Assembly: GCA_015490695.1 (NCBI GenBank)
Contig: WFXK01000303.1
Coordinates: 1 to 6,547 of the forward strand
DNA: 6,547 bases
Direction: 5' to 3'
Source of the DNA: Bacteroidota bacterium
Lineage (GTDB): Bacteria; Bacteroidota; Bacteroidia; SpSt-205; S141-50
The position numbers were made by a program, and so were the translations under genes. Below the pieces are notes generated by a model. The model was not told where the DNA came from. It did no database searches and saw only the letters and a list, made by a program, of their open reading frames with translations. This document shows, one piece after another, positions 1 through 5,868 of the stretch; the first letter of the stretch is position 1, and each line of letters opens with the position of its first letter.

Positions 1-1
1 A

Positions 2-1360
2 AAAAATTACTACAATAACCTTAAAGTAAAAATAGAAAAACAGCTTATTCAAGAACAATCAAAGATAAAAAGCGAGGAACAAATCTTAAAACAGAAAGAA
101 GAACAATTATATCAACGGAGGAAGCAATTAAAAGAGCACGCAAAGCAATTAGAACTACTTCGTAAGAGTTTAGAGCAAAGGGCAGAGTCGTTGCAACAAC
201 AACTACAACAAGCCGATAGAACTTATCAAGCCTATCAAGCACAGGTAGAAAAGGTTTCTGCACTTTCTGCGCAAGAGGCAAGAGAACAATTGATTGCACA
301 ATTGAAAGAAGAGATTAAAGCAGAGGCGGTTGCAGAAGTACAAAGCCTTTTAGAAGAGACTTACCAAGCTGTGGAAAAAGAAGCTAAAACCTATGTTGCG
401 CAGGCGATTCAATCTATGGCTGCAGAACAAGCAAACGAAATCAGCGTTACCGCTTTTGATTTAGAAAATGATGATTTAAAAGGGCGCATTATTGGTAGGG
501 AAGGAAGAAACATCCGCACTATTGAAAGCGCAACAGGCTGCGAACTGATTATAGATGATACCCCTGGTGTTATTACCATCTCGGCTTTTGACCCCTATCG
601 TCGTGCTATCACTTCGCAAACCCTACAACGATTAGTAGTAGATGGGCGTATCCATCCTAACCGCATTTATGAAAGTGTAAAAAAGGCTAAAAAAGCCATA
701 GAAGAAGAGATAAGGGCTTTAGGGGAAAATACTGTGATAGAATTAGGAATTTACGGTTTGCATCCTGAGATTGTTCGTCTCATTGGCAAAATGCACTACT
801 TGCGCGCTCAAGAACAATCCCTATTGCAGCATGCAAAAGAAGTAGCGATTCTTTGCGGTTGGTTAGCAACGGAATTAGAACTGGATTCTACTATAGCCAA
901 ACGTGCAGGATTATTACACGATATAGGAAAAGTTGCAGAAGGGTATTATGAATTTAGTCATGCGATAGCAGGAATGCGCATTGCAGAGCGTTATAAAGAG
1001 CGTCCTGAAGTTTGTAATGCTATTGGTGCCCATCATAATGAAATCCCAATGAAAAGCCTTATTGCTCCCATAGTACATATTTGTAATATTATCAGCAACC
1101 TACGTCCTGGAACCCGAAAAGAAATTTTTGAAAATTATCTACAGCGTCTCAAAGACTTAGAGCCTATTATTTTATCTTTCAAAGAAGTAGAGAAAGGTTT
1201 TGTGCTTCAAGTGGGAAATGAAATCCGCATTATTGCCCAAATTCCTTCTATGAATGACCATGATAAACAACAACTTCGCTGGCATCTCATTCAAAAAGTA
1301 GAAGAACATGTAAAACAAAGTATTCCTATAAAGGTGCAGCTGATAACTCCACTTTCTTAG
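2..1360 (+). CDS. rny: Ribonuclease Y, 5'-partial
   Basis: RNase Y is a membrane-anchored endoribonuclease that starts mRNA decay. The frame is open from base 2, giving 452 visible residues. About 60-70 N-terminal residues, including the expected membrane anchor, lie outside the window (family length about 520), so a TTG at 191 is internal and not the start. Visible residues 1 to about 145 are a Glu/Gln/Lys-rich coiled coil. A KH RNA-binding domain follows (GRIIGREGRNIR; GxxG loop at 165-168, then DDTPG). The HD domain has H277, H306-D307 in LLHDIGK, and the AHHNEI segment near 344-349. The last HD metal ligand, normally Asp in a (C/A)DAISxxRPG segment, is Asn362 here (CNIISNLRPG). The protein ends in IKVQLITPLS, several residues short of the usual IRExRAxxYAK-like tail. 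Family assignment is very secure. Catalytic competence is uncertain because of Asn362. Confidence 0.95.
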   Translation, partial: KNYYNNLKVKIEKQLIQEQSKIKSEEQILKQKEEQLYQRRKQLKEHAKQLELLRKSLEQRAESLQQQLQQADRTYQAYQAQVEKVSALSAQEAREQLIAQLKEEIKAEAVAEVQSLLEETYQAVEKEAKTYVAQAIQSMAAEQANEISVTAFDLENDDLKGRIIGREGRNIRTIESATGCELIIDDTPGVITISAFDPYRRAITSQTLQRLVVDGRIHPNRIYESVKKAKKAIEEEIRALGENTVIELGIYGLHPEIVRLIGKMHYLRAQEQSLLQHAKEVAILCGWLATELELDSTIAKRAGLLHDIGKVAEGYYEFSHAIAGMRIAERYKERPEVCNAIGAHHNEIPMKSLIAPIVHICNIISNLRPGTRKEIFENYLQRLKDLEPIILSFKEVEKGFVLQVGNEIRIIAQIPSMNDHDKQQLRWHLIQKVEEHVKQSIPIKVQLITPLS

Positions 1361-1553
1361 ACAAACGGCGCTCTAAGTAACGCTGCAGTGCTAAACGTAG
1401 ATAATAAACATCGTAAGGACAAACAGAAGTTTTTGTCTTTGGCGTTAAATGAATATGGATTTTATCGGTTTCTATTGATACTACTTCAATACGGAAATGG
1501 GGTTGTACTAACTTTTGCGCTTCTTTTAAGACATCTTTCCAAGCGGCTTTCAT
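1326..1553 (-). CDS. Small protein of unknown function (75 aa)
   Basis: This ORF starts at ATG 1553 and encodes 75 residues. I do not recognise a family. The sequence is charged, has balanced composition, and suggests an alpha/beta layout: an N-terminal helix (WKDVLKEAQKLV), two short strands (FRIEVVSIE, KIHIHLTP) and a long basic helix (YYLRLALQRYLERRLSKK). No signal peptide or membrane segment is visible. It fills the otherwise empty gap between rny and the next gene, and the opposite strand there is full of stops, which argues that it is real. Its last 35 bases overlap the convergent rny 3' end. Its start lies 44 bp from the divergent gene at 1598. A weak -7-like element (TAACTTCG, one mismatch to TAnnTTTG) lies just upstream of the ATG. 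It may be a lineage-specific hypothetical gene, and a chance ORF is not excluded. Confidence 0.55.
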   Translation of the reverse strand: MKAAWKDVLKEAQKLVQPHFRIEVVSIETDKIHIHLTPKTKTSVCPYDVYYLRLALQRYLERRLSKKVELSAAPL

Positions 1554-1581
1554 AGCGAAACGAAGTTAAGAAGTTTTTTGC

Positions 1582-1589
1582 TACTTTTG
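1582..1589 (+). promoter_or_regulatory. Candidate Bacteroidota -7 promoter box
   Basis: TACTTTTG matches the Bacteroidota -7 consensus TAnnTTTG exactly. No TTG is present about 19-21 bp upstream, so the -33 element is missing or degenerate. The box ends 8 bases before the ATG at 1598. Transcription from it would therefore start almost at the start codon, giving a leaderless or very short-leader mRNA. It would serve the three-gene unit 1598-3614. Confidence 0.4.
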
Positions 1590-1597
1590 TTTGCGTT

Positions 1598-2065
1598 ATG
1601 AAGTTATTGGTTTTATCGTGGCAGTTGCATACTTCGGAGCGTGTAGAGCGGCTGCAAAACGCCCGTTATTTCCTATGGGAACGAAATGGTAACGTCCTAT
1701 TTATACAAAGACTCTTAGAGCCCACAGACCCACAGGATTTCATACAGCAATTCCATTTGAAAAAAGATAATTTACAGCTTTGGGTAGGTTATGAGCGTTA
1801 TAGTTATCCTGCTTTAGATGAGCCGCAATACATTAGTGCGCTGGAGTTATTAGTTTATGTTCATCAGCCGATTTACAATATGCATGCCACGCCCCATTTA
1901 AGGAAGGCTTATGTTGGTGAGGAACAGAATTTGCTTATTCGTAATTGGGGGTGTCCGTGGCTTTTGCGTTCATTAGCCGTGGTAGAGGGTAAAGTTCAAT
2001 TTCACGATGCTATAGGGTATGCTACTATGGGTTTATTTACGCCACAATGGCCTGCGGAGTCGTAA
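1598..2065 (+). CDS. Hypothetical protein, possible degenerate GIY-YIG-like domain (155 aa)
   Basis: This is a 155-residue protein with no signal peptide or membrane segment, so probably cytoplasmic. I do not recognise it with certainty. The order of motifs recalls GIY-YIG nuclease-fold proteins. NARYFLWERNGNVLFIQ (21-37) sits where the GIY and YIG strands would be, but with Tyr-Phe-Leu-Trp and Phe-Ile-Gln in place of the signature. LWVGY follows at 61-65. ALELLVYVHQPIYN (81-94) resembles the helix carrying the conserved Glu (E83) and the xxPxYN segment. LLIRNWG (112-118) then resembles the C-terminal strand of some such proteins. If this is right, the active site is degenerate and nuclease activity is doubtful. 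The gene overlaps kdsB by 19 bases, implying co-transcription. The ATG at 1598 follows a good -7 promoter box. The coding call is strong; the fold is a tentative inference. Confidence 0.8.
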   Translation: MKLLVLSWQLHTSERVERLQNARYFLWERNGNVLFIQRLLEPTDPQDFIQQFHLKKDNLQLWVGYERYSYPALDEPQYISALELLVYVHQPIYNMHATPHLRKAYVGEEQNLLIRNWGCPWLLRSLAVVEGKVQFHDAIGYATMGLFTPQWPAES

Positions 2066-2772
2066 TTCCTGCCCGCTTAGATTCTAAACGTTTACCTAAG
2101 AAACTCCTTGCGGACTTAGGAGGAAAAACAGTACTTCAAAGAACCTATGAACAGGTAAAGAAAGCGCAGGGGATTTGCAGCATAACGATTTTAACCGATA
2201 GCGAAGAGATTGCGGAGGTAGCGAAAGGATTTGGTGCGCATGTGCTAATGACTTCTTCTTTGCCGTCTTCGGGTACGGAACGCATTATAGAAGCGGTTTT
2301 TCGTTATCCCCATCTACCACGGTTGCTTATCAATGTTCAAGGGGATGAGCCTTTTATTGCCCCTGCTTTGATAGAAAAAATAGCGCAGCTGTTGAAAGAG
2401 CGTCCTAATGAAGTAATCACTGCAGCAACGCCTATAACAGATACACAACAATGGCATTCACCGCAAGTGGTGAAAGTTGTTATAGATGCTCATCAAAGGG
2501 CTTTATACTTCTCCAGAGCGCCTATTCCTTATGCAAGAGATAATGCTATGCCTTGGATGCCTTTGAAACATATTGGAATTTATGGCTATAGTAAACAATT
2601 ATTAAAACGTTTAGCTGCTTTGCCGCAGGTTCCTTTAGCCCAAATAGAACAATTAGAACAATTGCAATGGCTTTTTTGGAATATCCCTATATCGGTTCAT
2701 GTGGGGTGTTATGATACCTTAGGGATAGATACAGCAGAGGATTTAGCCTTAGCACGTCAGCGAATCGCATGA
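2047..2772 (+). CDS. kdsB: 3-deoxy-manno-octulosonate cytidylyltransferase (CMP-Kdo synthetase)
   Basis: KdsB joins Kdo and CTP to give CMP-Kdo and pyrophosphate in the cytoplasm. This is the activation step before Kdo is added to lipid A in LPS synthesis. The 241 residues match the family length (about 245-255). Visible motifs are the nucleotide-binding start VIPARLDSKRLPKK (6-19), SGTER (75-79), NVQGDEP (96-102, with D100 as expected metal ligand), ALYFSRAPIPY (152-162), KHIGIYGY (174-181), EQLEQLQWL (201-209) and GIDTAEDL (226-233, with D228 as the second expected ligand). Two mild deviations are Glu where SGTDR is common, and Gln where the family usually reads EQLRxL. The start at ATG 2047 places VIPAR at the usual distance from the N-terminus. 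The gene overlaps the upstream gene by 19 bases and the downstream one by 4, so it sits in a tight operon. Confidence 0.95.
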   Translation: MACGVVIPARLDSKRLPKKLLADLGGKTVLQRTYEQVKKAQGICSITILTDSEEIAEVAKGFGAHVLMTSSLPSSGTERIIEAVFRYPHLPRLLINVQGDEPFIAPALIEKIAQLLKERPNEVITAATPITDTQQWHSPQVVKVVIDAHQRALYFSRAPIPYARDNAMPWMPLKHIGIYGYSKQLLKRLAALPQVPLAQIEQLEQLQWLFWNIPISVHVGCYDTLGIDTAEDLALARQRIA

Positions 2773-3614
2773 TAACGCTCTATACACCCTGGTACCTATT
2801 GTGGGGAATCGTTTTAGGAACACATCGCATAGGTTGTTGGGGAGGAATTGCTTATTATTCTTCTTTGCATAAAAACCTTTTTACTTGGCACATGCTTCAA
2901 GGACGATTGTGGCTAAAACAATTAGGTCCGAAAGAATCTTTTGTAGAACTGCAATTTTCTTCTTTTTTAAGTTTTGCATGGGGGACGCAAGATTCTTCTT
3001 TTTTCATTTTTCCTATACGCATAGCACCTCAGAAAAATGCTTTACGGATTCATATTTATTATTATTTGGATAGCAGAAAAACTTCTCAATGGAGTGCTGC
3101 ATTTGGGTACCGATACCATCGTCATTTAGTTTTGACAGAAAACGATGCTTTTACTTTTAGTGCGGAGGACAAGTTTAGAACGGGAGCGGTAGGGTATTAT
3201 TTTTATTCTGATCAGGGTTGGCAATGGCATGCGAAACTACTTTTATGGACTGGCGACCCTAAGGGCGCCCCTGTTTATCAAGATTCGCTGTATAAAAGCC
3301 GCTTTGGTTATAAAGATTTAAGTCAGCAGCCTTATGGAAGGTATTCTCATGGTATTCTAGCCCTTGGGTTTTATTATCCTCAGTGGTATGGACTTTATAT
3401 TTCTATGGGGTTAGATGCGGAGCAGATTCGTCATTGGACTCAAAACCGTTTGATTCACGATGCTTATTTTATTCCTCGTAAGTGGTTAAAAGCTCGTAAT
3501 CCACATTATCCGATGTTAAACAGGGCAGGGTTGCCTGTAATACGTCCTAATGATAAACCCCGCCCTGCGAGGTGGTTCGGTGAAATCGGACTCTATCCTC
3601 TTTTACTTTATTAA
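2769..3614 (+). CDS. Beta-rich envelope protein resembling Bacteroidota 'polymorphic toxin type 23' family
   Basis: This is a 281-residue protein with a hydrophobic, aromatic N-terminus (ITLYTPWYLLWGIVLG), possibly an atypical signal sequence as it lacks early basic residues. From about residue 90 many segments alternate as in amphipathic beta-strands (RIHIYYYLD, WSAAFGYRYH, GAVGYYFYS, WQWHAKLLLW, ILALGFYY, WYGLYISMGLD), and the chain ends in a hydrophobic strand with terminal Tyr, as outer-membrane barrels do. The segments END (124-126), DKFRTGA (134-140), LWTGDP (159-164), RFGYKD (178-183), QNRLIHD (225-231) and NPHYPML (244-250) resemble, from memory, Bacteroidota proteins commonly labelled polymorphic toxin type 23 domain proteins. 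I see no immunity gene or toxin-delivery module nearby, so an outer-membrane or periplasmic structural role is at least as likely. Its ATG overlaps the kdsB stop (ATGA), suggesting translational coupling. Its TAA shares bases with the convergent protease stop. Confidence 0.85.
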   Translation: MITLYTPWYLLWGIVLGTHRIGCWGGIAYYSSLHKNLFTWHMLQGRLWLKQLGPKESFVELQFSSFLSFAWGTQDSSFFIFPIRIAPQKNALRIHIYYYLDSRKTSQWSAAFGYRYHRHLVLTENDAFTFSAEDKFRTGAVGYYFYSDQGWQWHAKLLLWTGDPKGAPVYQDSLYKSRFGYKDLSQQPYGRYSHGILALGFYYPQWYGLYISMGLDAEQIRHWTQNRLIHDAYFIPRKWLKARNPHYPMLNRAGLPVIRPNDKPRPARWFGEIGLYPLLLY

Positions 3615-3624
3615 AGCTTAATAA
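3608..3624. terminator. A+T-only inverted repeat across the convergent stop codons
   Basis: TTATTAA (3608-3614) and TTAATAA (3618-3624) are perfect 7-base inverted arms around the 3-base loop AGC. The repeat contains both convergent stop codons. On the + strand it is followed by a pyrimidine-rich, U-rich stretch (CTTTAATTCTTTCTTCTCTT), as in an intrinsic terminator. On the - strand the downstream bases are purine-rich. The stem has no G-C pair, so its stability is low. It is a candidate + strand terminator only. Confidence 0.3.
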
Positions 3625-5809
3625 CTTTAATTCTTTCTTCTCTTGTAGAAGTAGAAACTTTTAACACGTAAATCCCTTTTGAAAGATTTTGTGTTGGCAC
3701 CATAATAGTGTTAGTTGATGGTTTAATGCGAGTATTGTGTTGCCATATTAGTCGTCCATGTAGATCATATAAAGAGATTTGGGCTTCATCTGTTATAACG
3801 CTCTTAATAGTCAAAGTCGCATTTTGATGCTCTATTGGATTGGGTGTCAAAGTGATGAAGGTTTGTAATGGTGTTGCTTTAGTTTGTTGGACAATAATTC
3901 TATTTCCTACAGCGAATCTATCAATGTAGAGTTGGTTACCACCACCGTGCCCAAATTCAAATTTGAATTGTACGTAGTTTCCACTAATATCGTTAGCGCT
4001 TATACCATAGGTAAATAGCTGCCATAAATCTGGTGTTACATTAGAAAAGGCAGAGTTGTAGTAGGTGCCTGTTGTATTTAGCAGGTTTCCGGGTTTGTAG
4101 AAGATGGGTTGCCACGTTTGTCCGCAGTCTTGAGAGATATAGACCCATAGGGTATCTTCATAAGCAAGGAGGTAGTCATTACCTGTTTTGTATTCTAATG
4201 GGGCATAAGCCCAGTAGAAGGTTAGATAGAGGCTGTCGTTGTTGGCTTTGAGTGCACTTACATCAAAGAGAGGGGATAGTGCTGTTAGATGAATCCCATA
4301 GTAGGTTCCTAAGTTGTAGCCTGAGAAGCGTAGAGCGCCTTTTTCGCTAGCAGGTGCATTACTTCCACCGCGAACATCTTCGTTAGGGTTGCAGGTAATA
4401 TCGTAATTGGTATTGCCTGTGTAAATATATTGGCGTCCGCTATAGCGTTGCCATTTAGCAGGAACGTTTTGCCAGCCACAACTAAAGTGCTCCACATAGG
4501 GATTACTTGCATCAACAGCAATAGCTTCAGTAGCTGGATCATAGACTGTAATCTGTAGTTGTGCAGTATCTTTCTGTCCAGAAGCATTTTGCACAATCAA
4601 TTCTACGGTATAAGTTCCTGGGGTGTTGAAAGTAACTGTAGGGAACTCCTGTGTAGAGGAAGAGGGCGTGCCTCCTGGGAAAGTCCATTGCCAACTATTA
4701 GGCTGTCCTAAGCTGTAGTGATAGAATTGAATAGTACGACCTGCACAAATGTAAGTTTCAGGGGTATAAATGTAGGTTTTGGGTTTGGTATAGTTTGGTC
4801 CTACCCCTGTTGCATTAAGGTTTGCTGAGCTATAAATGGGGGTTCTTGTGGAAGCAGTAGACATAATGCTGGTTAAACGGGCTACTTGTCCAGGTGTGAA
4901 ACGGAATATTTCTGCATCGCTTGCATATCCCATGTAGTTTCTTAGGGGATCGGGTCTATCGGGGAAGTCGGTGTTGCAGGTGTTTCTTCTGGTGCCAGCG
5001 CTAAAGATTTGGTCTCCCTGGGGAGGAGTATCGCATACTTGGTCACCATAACTATTGCATAAAAGATTAGAACACCCTCCCTGGAAAGGATGGTATAATC
5101 CTACCCAGTGCCCTACTTCATGGGTTGCTGTTCTACCATACTGGTTACCACTTAGTAAAGGAGGGATTCGTCCCCATGTATCTTTTCTCATCACTATCCC
5201 GTCGCGAGTAGTTCCTGCATCGGCACTGAAGGGAAATACAGCATAACCTAAAATTGTTCCTCCACCTGAACCTGTTATGGAATTAACAAGCCAAACGTTT
5301 AGATACTTTGAAGGGTCCCATGCCGTAGCGCTTTTCATGGCATTCCCCTCTGTATAATTATCTATATCGGCCCAATTAGGATCATAAATATATTCCACAC
5401 CTGTAGTAGGTTGGCCACTGGGGTCTTTAGTTGCTAAAGCAAATTCTATTTTCGTATCGGTTCCTCCGCCTCCCATCGTTCCTTTAATAGCACGGAAGTC
5501 TTCATTAAGTACCGCTATACCATCGCGTACTTTATCTAAAGAAATAGAGTCATTGGGATTATTGCTGGCATAAATTACGTGAACGACTACAGGAATGACT
5601 ATTGTGCTATTCCCTCCTAAGGCTGCCTGAACTTTTTGGTTGGCTTTGTTTTGCATTACTGCTCTGAGTTGCTCTTCAAACTTTAGCCATCGTTGATAGG
5701 CTTCAGGGTCGGATTGTAGTTCTAATTGCCACAATTCATCGGTACCGCAAACCTTGTTCTGGGCTGCTAAAATGCCCCATATCAAAAAAATACCTATAGT
5801 ACGCCACAT
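3611..5809 (-). CDS. Secreted M43-family (pappalysin-like) zinc metalloprotease with PKD and T9SS sorting domains
   Basis: This is a 732-residue extracellular zinc endopeptidase. Its substrate cannot be told from sequence. The start is ATG 5809: it opens a good signal peptide (MWRTIGIFLIWGILAAQ, 1-17), and the longer TTG start at 5836 lies inside the promoter box. Next come a short pro-segment with KVCGTDELW (Cys21), then the catalytic domain (about 70-320) beginning IPVVVHVIY. The zinc site is HEVGHWVGLYH, with H230, H234 and H240 as ligands and E231 as catalytic base. The Met-turn segment is NYMGY (M293), followed by FTPGQ. A PKD domain (about 346-424) contains WQWTFPGG and PGTYTVELIV. Residues about 437-639 form a beta-rich jelly-roll-like domain with Cys and aromatic residues. 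Residues about 648-732 are a T9SS type A sorting domain (TPNP, ISLYDLHGRLIW, LSKGIYVLKV, ending ERIKVIKL). Export is thus predicted by Sec across the inner membrane and T9SS across the outer. The gene is divergent from the receptor gene and convergent with the 2769-3614 gene. Confidence 0.93.
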   Translation of the reverse strand: MWRTIGIFLIWGILAAQNKVCGTDELWQLELQSDPEAYQRWLKFEEQLRAVMQNKANQKVQAALGGNSTIVIPVVVHVIYASNNPNDSISLDKVRDGIAVLNEDFRAIKGTMGGGGTDTKIEFALATKDPSGQPTTGVEYIYDPNWADIDNYTEGNAMKSATAWDPSKYLNVWLVNSITGSGGGTILGYAVFPFSADAGTTRDGIVMRKDTWGRIPPLLSGNQYGRTATHEVGHWVGLYHPFQGGCSNLLCNSYGDQVCDTPPQGDQIFSAGTRRNTCNTDFPDRPDPLRNYMGYASDAEIFRFTPGQVARLTSIMSTASTRTPIYSSANLNATGVGPNYTKPKTYIYTPETYICAGRTIQFYHYSLGQPNSWQWTFPGGTPSSSTQEFPTVTFNTPGTYTVELIVQNASGQKDTAQLQITVYDPATEAIAVDASNPYVEHFSCGWQNVPAKWQRYSGRQYIYTGNTNYDITCNPNEDVRGGSNAPASEKGALRFSGYNLGTYYGIHLTALSPLFDVSALKANNDSLYLTFYWAYAPLEYKTGNDYLLAYEDTLWVYISQDCGQTWQPIFYKPGNLLNTTGTYYNSAFSNVTPDLWQLFTYGISANDISGNYVQFKFEFGHGGGNQLYIDRFAVGNRIIVQQTKATPLQTFITLTPNPIEHQNATLTIKSVITDEAQISLYDLHGRLIWQHNTRIKPSTNTIMVPTQNLSKGIYVLKVSTSTREERIKVIKL

Positions 5810-5827
5810 AGTAGAAATGCCGTTTAA

Positions 5828-5861
5828 TTGCTGCAAATATAGACAATATCGCCTTACTTTG
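5828..5861 (+). promoter_or_regulatory. Weak candidate promoter of the TonB-dependent receptor gene
   Basis: TTG at 5828-5830 is followed after 23 bases by TTACTTTG (5854-5861), one mismatch from the -7 consensus TAnnTTTG and with slightly long spacing. The box ends 7 bases before ATG 5869, implying a leaderless or very short-leader transcript. It overlaps the divergent protease promoter almost completely, so the two may compete for polymerase or share a regulator. Confidence 0.35.
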
Positions 5862-5864
5862 CAA
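5834..5864 (-). promoter_or_regulatory. Bacteroidota-type promoter of the metalloprotease gene
   Basis: Read on the - strand, TTG (5864-5862) is followed after 20 bases by TATATTTG (5841-5834), matching the Bacteroidota consensus TTG-N~20-TAnnTTTG. Transcription would start near 5826-5830, leaving a leader of roughly 20 bases before ATG 5809. This placement rules out the alternative TTG start at 5836, which lies inside the -7 box. No strong Shine-Dalgarno sequence is visible, as is common in the phylum. Confidence 0.7.
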
Positions 5865-5868
5865 TGCT

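Noticed and set aside
191..212. CAA-rich tract as a possible microsatellite
   Set aside because: It encodes a Gln-rich part of the RNase Y coiled coil, is imperfect and short, and needs no other explanation.
45..299. Hydrophobic - strand ORF resembling a membrane protein
   Set aside because: It is antisense to the rny coiled coil; Gln/Lys/Glu-rich codons give Leu/Val/Phe-rich sequence on the other strand.
1356..1377. Inverted repeat CTTAGA/TCTAAG with a 10-base loop at the rny stop
   Set aside because: The 6-base stem is weak, the loop is large, and no T-run follows on either strand, so it is unlikely to be a terminator.
2885..3073. 62-codon + strand ORF rich in Phe
   Set aside because: It is a frame shadow of the 2769-3614 gene; its Phe runs come from TTT/TTC-rich codons of the real frame.
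4309..4596. 95-codon - strand ORF within the metalloprotease gene
   Set aside because: It lies in another frame of a clearly coding PKD/jelly-roll region and shows no family features.
5055..5246. + strand ORF antisense to the protease catalytic domain
   Set aside because: It is an antisense shadow of the HEVGH-containing coding region, with no promoter or family resemblance.
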